Positions 30,601-40,542 of a stretch of 64,000 bases of DNA are shown here, piece after piece. The notes under the pieces are model-generated. The model searched no databases and was not told the DNA's origin. It saw only the letters and a list, made by a program, of their open reading frames with translations. Both the position numbers and the translations under genes were made by a program. This stretch comes from Chryseobacterium sp. E1 (GTDB taxonomy: Bacteria; Bacteroidota; Bacteroidia; Flavobacteriales; Weeksellaceae), in contig CP078104.1 of NCBI GenBank assembly GCA_019203745.1, forward strand, positions 1,266,501 through 1,330,500, given 5' to 3'. Numbering within the stretch: position 1 is the stretch's first letter; each line of letters starts with the position of its first letter.

Positions 30601-32421
30601 GATTACCCGGTTTGTTGGTGAAATAATTCATGTTCAGATAACTGACATCTGCATTCACATCCATCGCCACTTTAGAAGTACTGAAATCTATTAACCCCTT
30701 AATAGTAGCTTTTGCCTGTTCATCATTCACGGTGATGAGCCCGTTATATTTTTTATGATCCAGTAGTCCGTCCAGGTAAAGGTTATTGATCACCTTATCC
30801 ATAATTTCAATGCTGGCAACCTGGGATTTGGTAGTCAGACGCATGGTATTGACATCAAAACTTTGTCCGTTAAGATCAAATTTCCCTGAAATTAAGCCTA
30901 CTGTTTTATTTTTGTAATCACAAAGGTGTTTAGATCTTTTACATCAAGGTACCCTGAATATTTAGGCATCGCTGTGCTGTAGCCCGTCAATGTAAGCTTG
31001 GAAATCTTTGCCTGCCCTATCCCTGTCATCAGATTCCCGTTTTCCACATAGATCTGATCAGGATTTACCTTGGCCGTCCCGTTATATTTCAGTTTCCCGA
31101 AATCATCTGCGAAATTCTTCATCTTACTGGAAATGAAAGAAGGCATCATAGCTTTCAGATCTTTATAGGTAAAATCAGTGGAAAGGTCTTTTGTCTCAAT
31201 CGAAAAATGTCCTTTCAGCAAGTTATCTACCTTCATGGTCTTTGTGGCAATATTTACATCAGGATTTCTGATAAGGAAATTTTCAAGATGGAATTTATTT
31301 AAAGGCCCGGTCATTTTTCCTGCAAGGTTGAACGGTTTGATATTATCCCAGTTGGTCACAAAGTAACTGATGTCATACCCGCTCATCTGGCTACCCTGGC
31401 TGATATTCATATCCCAGCGAACTCTGTCTGCAAAATCTGCCCACGAACCATCATTAAGGTTAAATTTAATATTCCCCTGTAATAAAGTATGATCTGTATT
31501 TAAAGTAAGGTCTTTTAAAGATAAAAACTGTTTCGTCAAAGACAATTCTGTGGAAAAAGTATCTACAATGTGAGGTTTCCCCACCTCTTTGTCACAAAAG
31601 ACATATTATTGATGAGCGCCGAAACATTGGGTCCGTTGACTTTTACGTTCGGGGCTTTAAGATTAAATTGTGTTGCAGTAAGCCATTTTCCTGATCTCCC
31701 GGAGAATTTTCATTAACGATAGATACTTTTGAGTCAATGATCTGAATTCTTGAGTTCAATTGAAAAGGAGGTTTATTCGGGTCTCTTTTTTACCGTTGTC
31801 AAAGAGTTCTGTAAATCTGACAAAATTGAATACTGTCGCCTTTATAGGTAATGACTTTTACATCGGCATTAATGAGGGTAAGAGAATTGAAACTTAAGGA
31901 ATTACTATTTCCGGAAATAGCATTTACGGCAAGAGAGATCCAGTCTGAATCAGCACGGAATTCCCGGGCTGTAATAAAATCAAGGCCTTTATAGTCTTTT
32001 ACTTTTAAGCCTTTTATCGTTACATCACCGAAATAATTGACGTCTACACTTTCTGTGGAAAACCCTGCTTTAAAATCCTGATTAACGATCTGCAGTGCCT
32101 GATTTGCCGCCCATTGCTTGGTTACCGGAAGATTAATGATCACCATAATACTTCCTATCAGAAAAAGTCCGACCCAGAAGAGAATCAGAAGAAGCTTTGC
32201 CCACCAGGTATAGCTGGTCACATCCTTCACCGCCTGTTTCCCGAATTCTTCAGCCGTTTCTATAGGATGGTTGATAGCATCTGAGGCCAGTTCAGATGCC
32301 TCTTTTACTGTTTCCCGCACTTTCCCTCTACATTTTCAACAGTCTTCTGTACCTGATCCCCTAGGTTTTCAGCTACTGATTTTTTATTCTCATTCTCGTT
32401 ATTATTCTCTAACTTTGCCAT
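27638..32421 (-). CDS. tamB: TamB-like translocation and assembly module protein (heavily frameshifted)
   Basis: About 1,590 residues when repaired, one of the longest genes here. ATG at 32421 begins an acidic/polar stretch ([19 protein letters not shown]), then one membrane helix ([20 protein letters not shown]), then a very long beta-rich AsmA-like/TamB periplasmic body with many repeats of the N-D-G/V type (for example [24 protein letters not shown] strands around 29300), and a C-terminal DUF490 region ([51 protein letters not shown]). TamB proteins bridge the periplasm and move lipids or help outer-membrane assembly. Breaks are near 32320, 31800, 31590-31690, 30895, 30300, 28965, 28560, 27860 and 27715. 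It is divergent from tsaD with 4 bases between start codons. Confidence 0.82.
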
Positions 32422-32425
32422 TATT

Positions 32426-33441
32426 ATGAGCGACTCTATAATTTTAGGTATTGAATCGTCCTGCGACGACACCTCAGCAGCTATCATCAAGGGAAATTCT
32501 ATTCTTTCGAACATTGCCGCAAACCAGGCCATCCACAAAGAATATGGTGGTGTGGTTCCTGAACTGGCTTCACGAGCCCATCAGCAAAACATCATCCCTG
32601 TTGTTGAAAAATCTTTTCTAAAGCAAATATACAACAAAATGCAATTTCAGCTATAGGATTTACACGCGGACCCGGACTTTTAGGTTCACTTCTTGTAGGT
32701 ACATCATTTGCTAAATCTCTGGCTATGAGTCTTAATGTCCCTTTGATTGAAGTAAATCACCTTCAAGCCCACATTCTGGCCCATTTCATCGAAGATGCAA
32801 ATCCTGTGCCGCCTGCTTTCCCTTTTCTGTGCCTTACCGTAAGCGGAGGGCATACGATGATTGTACTTGTAAAGGACTACTTTGATATGGAAATTATCGG
32901 GAAAACCATTGATGATGCCGCAGGTGAAGCTTTTGATAAAATCGGAAAAATCTTTGACCTTGACTATCCTGCCGGACCAATCATAGACAGGCTGGCAAAA
33001 GAAGGAAATCCCGATGCTTTTCAATTCAATAAACCGAAACTGGAAAACTACGACTACTCTTTCAGCGGTATCAAAACTTCCGTATTGTATTTCATCCAGA
33101 AGGAAGTCAGAAAGAATCCTGATTTCATTAAAGAAAACCTGAATGACCTTTGTGCTTCCGTACAGAAAACCATCATTGAAATTCTGATGAAAAAACTGGA
33201 AAAAGCAGCCAAAGATTTAAATATTAAAGAGGTTGCCATTGCCGGAGGTGTTTCTGCCAATTCAGCTTTAAGAAAAGCAATGGAAGACAATAAAGAAAAA
33301 TTAGGATGGAATATGTACATCCCAAAATTTGAATATACTACGGATAATGCTGCTATGATCGCCATGGTAGCACAACTGAAGTTTGAGAGAGGAGAATTTA
33401 CAGACCTGAGAACTACTGCGACTGCAAAATACGATTTATGA
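32426..33441 (+). CDS. tsaD: tRNA N6-adenosine threonylcarbamoyltransferase TsaD (one frameshift)
   Basis: About 339 residues of the universal Kae1/TsaD family that, with TsaB and TsaE, makes t6A at position 37 of ANN-decoding tRNAs. Motifs: [15 protein letters not shown] at the start, the metal-binding His pair in [43 protein letters not shown] and [13 protein letters not shown] missing near 32625 ([12 protein letters not shown] when repaired) breaks the frame. TsaD is essential in most bacteria, so this break is very likely a sequence error. Its stop overlaps the start of the next gene (ATGA). Confidence 0.95.
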
Positions 33442-33848
33442 AAATACTCCTGGAAGAAAAAATATTAGGTACACAATCTAAGAAAAATTCAAAATATTAT
33501 TGGATTTTAGAAACTGTTACAGGAAAAAACGAAGTGACGGAACAATCTGAAGAGGATGATTTTCTAATGATAAGTTCAGAAATTGGATATATTCAAAATA
33601 TAAAGGAAGAAATCATTGAGAAAATCAATTCGGAAAATGTATTTAGTTTTGCTTATGAGCCCAAAGAGGGTGATTATTTATCCATCAAAAATAATTTAAG
33701 AAAAAACGAATACCTGAATTTAATTTTTATGAATAATAAGTGGGTTGAAGAGATTTACGCATGTTCTTATAGAGATTGTGAAGGTGATATTTATACTACA
33801 ATAAAAACCGGTGTGGCGTTTTTAAGCGAGAATGAAGTTTACTTTTAA
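33438..33848 (+). CDS. Hypothetical protein (DUF4288-like)
   Basis: An intact 136-residue cytosolic protein starting [20 protein letters not shown]. Its pattern of short strands with acidic/aromatic residues (YYWILETVTGKNEVTEQS, NKWVEEIYACSYRDCEGD) resembles small DUF4288-type proteins, but I am not sure of the family. It overlaps the tsaD stop by 4 bases and precedes rsmE by about 44 bases. Base composition is a little more AT-rich than the flanking genes, consistent with an accessory insertion. Confidence 0.55.
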   Translation: MKILLEEKILGTQSKKNSKYYWILETVTGKNEVTEQSEEDDFLMISSEIGYIQNIKEEIIEKINSENVFSFAYEPKEGDYLSIKNNLRKNEYLNLIFMNNKWVEEIYACSYRDCEGDIYTTIKTGVAFLSENEVYF

Positions 33849-33892
33849 TGATCATTTATACATAAATTCAGGAAGATTCTAAATATTTAAAT

Positions 33893-34588
33893 ATGAAACT
33901 TTTTTACGGAGAAATCAACGGAAACGGAGTAATAATCAACGACGAAGAACAGCAGCACATTGTAAAGGTTCTCCGTATGAAAAATGGTGAGGAAATTCAT
34001 GTGACGGATGGAAAGGGAAACCTTGCTTCCGGAAAACTCAGTATAGAAGGTAAAAAAGCAGGGATTGAAGTTACAGAGATCAGAGAAAACCTACCGGGAT
34101 TCAGCACGAAACTGCATATTGCCATTGCACCCACCAAGAATATAGACAGGATTGAATTCTTTGTGGAAAAAGCAGTAGAAATGGGCATCTCGGAGATCAG
34201 TATCATTTCCACGGAAAAAACGGAACGTAAGAACATCAATATTGATAAGATCAGAAAACAGGCTGTTGCTGCTTCAAAGCAAAGTCTCAGATTTCATTTT
34301 CCGGTCATCCATGATATGGTGAAACTCAACGATTTTCTTAAGAATATTGATCCGGAGCGCACATTTGTAGCCCATTGTAACGAAAATCTTGAAAGAACAG
34401 ATCTTAAGGACATTCCTGCAAGGGAACATTTGACATTTTTAATTGGCCCTGAAGGTGATTTTTCGGAAAAGGAAATTGTATTTCTTGCAGATCATAAGGT
34501 CAAAGCAGTTTCTCTCGGGAGCCAGAGGTTAAGAACTGAAACCGCAGGTTTGTTTGTAGCTGCCTGGAATTATTACCATATGATATAA
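33893..34588 (+). CDS. rsmE: 16S rRNA (uracil-1498-N3)-methyltransferase RsmE
   Basis: An intact 231-residue RsmE. The N-terminal PUA-like part (INDEEQQHIVKVLRMKNGEE) is followed by a SPOUT knot domain with IAPTKNIDRIEFFVEKAVEM, LIGPEGDFSEKEI and SLGSQRLRTETAG, the family's AdoMet-binding knot. It methylates U1498 of 16S rRNA in the 30S subunit. A perfect hairpin terminator follows at 34636. One of the clean, unbroken genes in the window. Confidence 0.95.
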   Translation: MKLFYGEINGNGVIINDEEQQHIVKVLRMKNGEEIHVTDGKGNLASGKLSIEGKKAGIEVTEIRENLPGFSTKLHIAIAPTKNIDRIEFFVEKAVEMGISEISIISTEKTERKNINIDKIRKQAVAASKQSLRFHFPVIHDMVKLNDFLKNIDPERTFVAHCNENLERTDLKDIPAREHLTFLIGPEGDFSEKEIVFLADHKVKAVSLGSQRLRTETAGLFVAAWNYYHMI

Positions 34589-34635
34589 TCAGCGTGAGAG
34601 ACTGTTGTCCTTTATGCTAAACTATTGATAAAATA

Positions 34636-34677
34636 AGAAGACGCCGTTTTAAAATCGATTTTGAAACGGCGTCTTCT
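34636..34677. terminator. Bidirectional terminator between rsmE and trmH
   Basis: AGAAGACGCCGTTT and AAACGGCGTCTTCT are exact complements around TAAAATCGATTTTG. It lies between convergent genes. Confidence 0.8.
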
Positions 34678-34693
34678 GTTATTTCCCGGATAA

Positions 34694-35374
34694 TTATTTC
34701 CAATCTATATCATGATCTTTCAGGTATTTTTCAAAGATTTGCGGTCCGCTTCTTATTGAATTGACGGTCCAGAGGATTTTCATCCTCAATAGCTTTTCTT
34801 CATTCAATTTATAATCAATATCAGATTTTATCAGTTTTTGTTTCAATTCGTACATACAGATTGAAGCTGCAACGGAAACATTAAAGCTTCTTGTGAAACC
34901 ATACATCGGAATGGCCAGTGTTTCATCTGCAAAATCGAGAATTTCCTGAGAAACCCCTTCCATCTCGGTTCCGAAAACCAATGCAATGGGTTCTGTAATT
35001 TCATACTCAGGCAGCATTTTAGCATTATTTTCCAATGAAACCACCACTATTTTGTAGCCTCTGTCTTTAATATTCTGAAAAGATTCCATATTCCGTGGAA
35101 GTTTTTCAACCTCTACCCAGGTATCAGCCCCTTTTGTTACTCTGAGATTAGGCTCAAAGCTATATTCTTCCTGCAGGGCCACTACTTTATGAAAACCGCA
35201 GGCCTCTACAGAGCGTACAATGGCTGCAGCATTTCTAAACTGATAGATATCTTCTACAACCGGAAGCACAAAATCTGAACTTTCCCGGGAGAAATGTTCA
35301 ATTTTCGACAATCTTTCTTCTGTTAAAAACTGTTTTAAATACTCATAAGTCTGAGCCAAGTCTTTCGTCTGCAT
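34694..35374 (-). CDS. trmH: TrmH family RNA 2'-O-methyltransferase
   Basis: An intact 226-residue SPOUT methyltransferase. Motif 1 is EDIYQFRNAAAIVRSVEACG, motif 2 GTEMEGVS, motif 3 IPMYGFTRSFNVSVAASI, with the catalytic Arg in motif 1 and Ser/Asn in motif 3. It closely resembles tRNA (guanosine-18)-2'-O-methyltransferase, which modifies the D-loop of tRNAs. ATG at 35374. It is convergent with rsmE and divergent from ansA. Confidence 0.88.
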   Translation of the reverse strand: MQTKDLAQTYEYLKQFLTEERLSKIEHFSRESSDFVLPVVEDIYQFRNAAAIVRSVEACGFHKVVALQEEYSFEPNLRVTKGADTWVEVEKLPRNMESFQNIKDRGYKIVVVSLENNAKMLPEYEITEPIALVFGTEMEGVSQEILDFADETLAIPMYGFTRSFNVSVAASICMYELKQKLIKSDIDYKLNEEKLLRMKILWTVNSIRSGPQIFEKYLKDHDIDWK

Positions 35375-35525
35375 TTCTTATTTTTTTCAATAAACAATCT
35401 GACGCCTGCAGCTTTATTCTCATAAAATTTCTGCATAAGCGCATATTCATTTTCAAATCTTTGCAAATTAACGTAATTTTGGCCTATGATCCCTAATTGG
35501 GTTCCAATTCTTAATTAAAAAATAC

Positions 35526-36542
35526 ATGAAGCGAAAAGTCCTGCTCATCTATACCGGTGGAACCATCGGAATGGAAAAAGATTATGAAACCGGAAGTCTC
35601 CGTGCCTTTGATTTTGGTAATATCTTTGAAAAGATGCCTGAAATGAAACTGATGGAATGTGAAGTCTTCGTTCATCCTTTTGCAAAACCACTGGACTCTT
35701 CGGATATGGGGCCTGAGGAATGGAGAATTATCGCTAATTATATTCAGAAAAATTATGAAGATTACGACGGATTTCTGATTCTTCACGGAACGGATACCAT
35801 GTCGTATACCGCTTCTGCATTAAGTTTCATGCTGAAAGGATTAAGAAAGCCGGTAATCATGACCGGTTCTCAGCTTCCGATTGGAGATTTAAGAACAGAT
35901 GCTAAAGAAAATCTTCTGACCAGCCTTTATTATGCCAGTCTTTATGAAAATGATGAAGCGGTAATCCAGGAAGTTGCCATTTACTTCGAGTATAAATTAT
36001 TAAGAGGAAACAGAACGTTGAAATATTCTGCAGAATATTTTGATGCCTATTCAAGCCCGAATTACCCGATATTGGGGCAATCCGGTGTTCATTTGAATAT
36101 TCTTAAGGATAATCTGTTCCGTTGTGATCCGGAGGTAGAATTCCATGTTGATGAACATATTTCCGAAGATATTCTGTTCTGGAGAATTTTTCCGGGAATG
36201 CATCTGAGTCACTTCAAAGAGATCCCTAAAATGAAGGTTCTTATTCTTCAGGTTTTCGGTTCGGGAACTATTTTCAGCAGTGAAAAGACACAGGAAACGC
36301 TTCAGGAAATCAGAAATAACGGAACGGAGATCGTAGTAGTAAGCCAGTGTATATCAGGAGGTATCTCGTTCGGAAAGTATGAGAACAGTAATATTTTCTC
36401 AAGAATCGGTGCCATCAGTGGAAGAGATATGACTGCTGAAACTGCGATCACTAAAGCCATGCACCTTATTGGCAACCCGAGTTACCCGGGAAGCTTTGCC
36501 GATAACTTCACGAGAAGTCTTTGCGGAGAAATTACAGATTAA
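35526..36542 (+). CDS. ansA: Type I L-asparaginase
   Basis: An intact 338-residue cytoplasmic asparaginase. The nucleophile motif YTGGTIGM lies at residues 9-16 and the second catalytic Thr-Asp pair at residues 89-90 (LILHGTDTM), with the downstream MTGSQLPIGDLRTDAKEN that carries the catalytic Lys. It hydrolyses Asn to Asp and ammonia. No signal peptide is present, which fits type I. tRNA-Ser follows 54 bases after the stop. Confidence 0.95.
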   Translation: MKRKVLLIYTGGTIGMEKDYETGSLRAFDFGNIFEKMPEMKLMECEVFVHPFAKPLDSSDMGPEEWRIIANYIQKNYEDYDGFLILHGTDTMSYTASALSFMLKGLRKPVIMTGSQLPIGDLRTDAKENLLTSLYYASLYENDEAVIQEVAIYFEYKLLRGNRTLKYSAEYFDAYSSPNYPILGQSGVHLNILKDNLFRCDPEVEFHVDEHISEDILFWRIFPGMHLSHFKEIPKMKVLILQVFGSGTIFSSEKTQETLQEIRNNGTEIVVVSQCISGGISFGKYENSNIFSRIGAISGRDMTAETAITKAMHLIGNPSYPGSFADNFTRSLCGEITD

Positions 36543-36596
36543 TTTCAATATTTATTTGGATATTCGGGAAAATACACTATTTTTGCAATCTCAAAA

Positions 36597-36683
36597 AGAA
36601 AGGTGTCCGAGTGGTTGAAGGAGCTACCCTGGAAAGGTAGTATACGGGTAACTGTATCGAGGGTTCGAATCCCTTCCTTTCTG
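36597..36683 (+). tRNA. tRNA-Ser (anticodon GGA)
   Basis: The acceptor stem AGAAAGG pairs with CCTTTCT, the anticodon stem is CTACC/GGTAG with loop CTGGAAA (anticodon GGA, 36631-36633), there is a long variable arm (TATACGGGTAACTGTAT) as in class II tRNAs, and GGTTCGAATCC forms the T arm. Discriminator is G; the 3' CCA is not encoded. Confidence 0.95.
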
Positions 36684-36694
36684 CAAGAAAACTG

Positions 36695-36728
36695 AAGCCT
36701 GTGCTGATTTAGCACAGGCTTGTTTTTT
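36695..36728 (+). terminator. Terminator after tRNA-Ser
   Basis: AAGCCTGTGCT and AGCACAGGCTT are exact complements around GATTT, followed by GTTTTTT. Confidence 0.85.
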
Positions 36729-36772
36729 GATCATAATCTGATATTACTCCATGATGGATATTTTTTATTTTG

Positions 36773-37566
36773 TTAATCCAAATGATTATTTAATCTTCTG
36801 ATATTTTTAATGATCTGTTCTTCATTCTCTTTAGGCGGTCTTTTACCAAAAATTGATATAAATGAGCTAATCGGATCATTCATTAAATCGGTTCGTTTCT
36901 TTAAAAATTTTTCATAGGAAGTTTTTACACTAAAAGGAATATTTCCAATAGGAATTTTAACGTCTTTCTTTAATCCTGATAATTTAAAGTGAAAATATTC
37001 TTTATCATCATAGGCTTCCAACACTAAACCCGGTAATCCTTTAAAGGTATAAGGACCTTCTGATATTGGAATTTCTGAAGTAAACCAAGCTGTTATTTTT
37101 TCTTACCGTAAATGGTTACTGCTTTCTGGCAATCAAAACCATTAATTTTTTTCTGATATTCTCAATTTGCCAATTAATTTGATTTGTACTTTCGAAAGAG
37201 TATCCATCTTTACCAATCTGATCATAAATTGTAGATTTCCCTCCGAAATAATACACTTCAGGTTTAAACTTGGCAGATGGTATAGCTCCGGTTTTTAAAA
37301 TAATCTGCCCATTGACTGGATTTTCTAAACTTCTTTTAGCAATCTGTTTACCAATAGAATCAGCCACTGTCTTGTAACTACTTTTAAAATATGAAGATCG
37401 CTTTCCGATCAACAATACAGTGTTTTCTGTTTTTCTGCTATTTATATTAGTAGTGTCAATCAAAAATACTGCTTCATAGTCTTACCTTAATATAGGAGGT
37501 ATCTACTTGAGAAAAAAAGAAATTGCTTATAAAAAGCAGAAAAATAATTAAAATCTTATTTATCAT
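36773..37566 (-). CDS. GLPGLI family protein (frameshifted)
   Basis: About 265 residues when repaired. ATG at 37566 starts a signal peptide (MINKILIIFLLFISNFFFSQ). The body holds the family signature PYTFKGLPGLVLEAYDD and the upstream KINGFDCQKAVTIYG and AWFTSEIPISEGP segments. GLPGLI proteins are Bacteroidetes-specific exported proteins of unknown role. Breaks near 37485, 37130 and 37100. Its start is 2 bases after the stop of a GG-leader peptide gene, so the two are co-transcribed; this suggests the GLPGLI protein serves or is served by the peptide. Confidence 0.8.
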
Positions 37567-37568
37567 AT

Positions 37569-37799
37569 TTATGATCCGTAATCTTCAGAGCCACAGATAT
37601 AAACATTGAATAATTGTCCATTATGAGTCATACATGCATATGCTTCATCCTTTGATTGCTGACTATCTAAATCATAACATACTGTATCAGTTGCTGTGTT
37701 ATCATTACACCATGCTATCATTAACATATGATTGACAATAGCGTCTTCCGCCTTTTACATTTTTTAACTCCTCTCTTGAAATTTTTTTAAATTATTCAT
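37569..37799 (-). CDS. Double-glycine-leader bacteriocin-like peptide (one frameshift)
   Basis: ATG at 37799 gives a textbook leader MNNLKKISREELKNVKGG (18 residues) of the Chryseobacterium bacteriocin-like family. The frame breaks near 37748 just after the GG; the shifted continuation DAIVNHMLMIAWCNDNTATD, then CYDLDSQQSKDEAYACM and GQLFNVYICGSEDYGS, contains four Cys and ends TAA at 37569. About 76 residues. It is followed directly by the GLPGLI gene. No peptidase-containing ABC transporter is present in this window. Product and activity unknown. Confidence 0.65.
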
Positions 37800-38116
37800 A
37801 GTAATTAATTTTCAAATTAGCTAGATAAATATATGATTTTTCACTCTGTCTAATCATAAAAATACGTAATTACTAAAACTTCATCATTATATAGAATACA
37901 CGCAAGATGAAATAAAGTTTTGCTGAATAATATTCTTTAATTTACTGCAATCTGTTCACAACCCAGTTCAAAATGTTTTGCAAGACTCCACTTTTATCTT
38001 CTGTTTCTACCATACGTATTTCTACCTGTATCCATAATCAGTGGTTTCTACTATAAAAAACTGCTCAGGTTCTCCGTTACTTTGTAACATAAAATAACCA
38101 CAAAAAACATCTTAAC
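37800..38116. other. Intergenic stretch without recognised features
   Basis: 317 AT-rich bases between the divergent GG-leader gene and the 38117 gene. They presumably hold both promoters. I see no ORF, repeat or strong hairpin. Confidence 0.5.
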
Positions 38117-38527
38117 ATGACATCAACCAATGTAAACGTAAATTCATCCGGACAGGTACAACTTGGAAACGGAGCGCAGTTCTGGGTCTATCTTTCTCCT
38201 CAGAATGATACAGCCCGAATGATCTCTACATGGCGGGTAACCTTCTCACAAGGAAACTGGAGCGACACCATCTCCAGTGAAGATCCTACCAAACAAATCC
38301 AGACTCCGGGTCTTTCAGGAATCTTTGACATTAAAGTGGAACTATTAAGCGGCTCAACCGGTACATGGAGACAGATCCCACCCCAGCAGGGAAGCCATTA
38401 TGAAATAGGCTGTAACTCCAACTGTGCCTCAATGGTAGGTATTGTTGCCGACAGCACGAATCCTCCTATCGGAGCCATCAATGCCCATTTCTGGACAACA
38501 TGGGATGCCATGTGCAAAGCAGGATAA
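38117..38527 (+). CDS. Hypothetical protein, Ser/Thr/Gly-rich, no signal
   Basis: An intact 136-residue frame from MTSTNVNVNSSGQVQLGNGA to DAMCKAG. It has no signal peptide or membrane helix, and is rich in Trp, Ser and Thr (AQFWVYLSPQNDT, WRVTFSQGNWSDTISSE, GCNSNCASMVG). The pattern suggests a single beta-sandwich domain; three Cys lie in the C-terminal third. I do not recognise it. It is a single gene with an AT-rich spacer on both sides, so horizontal origin is possible. Confidence 0.55.
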   Translation: MTSTNVNVNSSGQVQLGNGAQFWVYLSPQNDTARMISTWRVTFSQGNWSDTISSEDPTKQIQTPGLSGIFDIKVELLSGSTGTWRQIPPQQGSHYEIGCNSNCASMVGIVADSTNPPIGAINAHFWTTWDAMCKAG

Positions 38528-38783
38528 ATCTCTCAAAAATCAGTCTATATCCCAAGATTGTCGCAGTATTTATTATTGCGGCAATTTCTTTTCACAGTTA
38601 TTCTATAAATAATTTATAATCAATACTTTAAAATGCAAATATTCACTTTTCCACAAATTACCAACAAGTTATCCACAATTCATCTGTTGTTTTATTAGCC
38701 TTTAGCATTCTGATTTTACTTTCCATCATGTTTTTTATTAAATTAGCACATCAATCCCCTTTATAAAACATAAATAGCCAACC

Positions 38784-39325
38784 ATGGAGAACCAGGTAAA
38801 GATGTTGAGAGAAAAAAAGAATATGACTCAAAATGAGCTTGCCGAAAAGTCAAAGCTTTCTCTACGGACCGTTCAAAGGGTTGAAACCGGAAGTACATTG
38901 AAGGGATTTACACTTAATGCACTCGCTCAGGCATTAGATAGCCGGCCCGAAGATCTTATTTGTACAACTAAAGATACGATTGATGTAGGAAGGGCAAAAA
39001 TCATTAATCTTTCTGCATTGTTTGGTCTTATCTTTCCTTTTGGAGGGTTATTGCTCCTGCTTTTTTAACTTACCGGGCAAAAGATTCACGGAATAAGGAA
39101 CTGGGAAAAGGTATTCTGTGTGTTCAGATTATTCTTGCTGCAGTTTTTTCCTGTATTATGATCGCCAGTCCTTTTATTCAAAAGATTTTCCTACTGAAGT
39201 TTCCGCTTTTTATCATCCCTTTACTCATTTTTATGGGTTTGAAGGTTTATATCATTATTAAAAACGGAATCAGCCTGAACCAAAAACAGGAACTAATTAT
39301 CAAACTGAAAACCAAATTCTTATAA
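38784..39325 (+). CDS. XRE-family HTH protein with C-terminal membrane helices (one frameshift)
   Basis: About 180 residues. The N-terminal HTH is clear (QVKMLREKKNMTQNELAEKS, KLSLRTVQRVETG). After residue 70 come about four hydrophobic helices (LSALFGLIFPFGGLLLLLF, then past a missing T near 39065 VQIILAAVFSCIMIAS and FPLFIIPLLIFMGLKVYIII). This is the common Bacteroidetes type of membrane-bound XRE regulator. Stop at 39323-39325. It precedes the aspartyl-protease-like gene by 84 bases on the same strand. Confidence 0.8.
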
Positions 39326-39409
39326 AAACAGTCATAGAACTGTCGTAAAACTGTCATCTTGTTTTCAGCGAAAAAGATGTCCGGATTTCCGAATCTTGTA
39401 CAAAAATTC

Positions 39410-40321
39410 ATGAAAACATTACAAAGAATTGTAGTCGTCGTTTTACTACTTATCCTTATTACAATAGCAGGCGGCTATTTTTATTTTGATCAGAAATTTA
39501 CTCCGGAGAAAAACTATCTCACGATAGAAAATGAAAGCGGAAATGTTCCAATGATATGGGCTGACAGCAATAAAAGCGCTCTTCTTTTACCCACTCATTT
39601 CCCGGGAGATTCAACAACCTATTACCTCCAGTTTGATACAGGGGCCGTCTATACTGAGCTGTACAGTCCGGTTATCGAAAAAATAAAAGCAGTTTCAATC
39701 CGCAACGGATGTGCCGTATCTTCTTTCTATATAGGAAAACTAAAATTACTTCCGATCATTTCAAAGTTTTCCATACCGGAAAAAGTCTGGCGAAAATGCC
39801 TCTGTCAAAATCATCGGAACTCTTGGTGCAGATATTCTTGAAAACAGGAAAACACTGCTAAATTTCAGAGACAATTTTATTGTATTCAACCTGTCAAAGG
39901 AGCCAGATGATTTTAAAAATAAGCTTATTGATTTTACATTTAAAAAGAGAAAAATTGTGATCAACGGTAATTTAAAAGGCAAAAATGAAAAGTTTCTGTA
40001 TGATTCCGGGACGAGTGCTTATGAACTGCTGACGAATAAAGGAAACTGGGAAGCTCTGAAACGGCCACAATCAAAAGTTATCACAGAAAAAGCCCAATCA
40101 AGACCGAATGTATTAACAGCTTATACAGCAGATACTGATGAAACCATCCGTTTCAGGGATAAAGAGATTCCACTGAATATGGTTACTTATGTGGAGGATT
40201 TTCCCAAACCCAATATATGCTGATGAAGTTTTCCGGAATGACAGGTATGCTGGGGAATAAAATCTTCCTGAAAAACCGGATTTATATAGACTGTTCCAAA
40301 GAAAAAATCGGAATTGAATAA
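39410..40321 (+). CDS. Aspartyl-protease-like membrane-anchored protein with two DTG/DSG motifs (frameshifted)
   Basis: About 305 residues. ATG at 39410 gives an N-terminal anchor (MKTLQRIVVVVLLLILITIA). Two retropepsin/pepsin-like active-site motifs are visible: YYLQFDTGAVYTELY in the N-terminal half and KFLYDSGTSAYELLTN in the C-terminal half, about 125 residues apart. This is the bilobed aspartic protease spacing. Breaks near 39750, 39795 and 40210. A periplasm-facing, membrane-tethered protease is the simplest reading, but catalytic competence is not shown. It follows a membrane XRE regulator, a setting in which a proteolytic signal relay could be imagined. Confidence 0.6.
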
Positions 40322-40542
40322 GCCTTTCAATCTTATTGATATCCGTCCATTCCTAAATCTATCCTAAATCAGGTATTTATTTTGTCTTGTTTTTAAACAG
40401 CATTAAAAGATTTTAAATAAACATGCAACTCCACAACGCTTCTAAATTTGCAACGACAAAGTATTCTCTCTGCGCATTGATGCCATCCCTACCCGTCTTT
40501 TGGCTTCGCAGATATTTACAGTTAACCGCAAAGCAGCTATCC

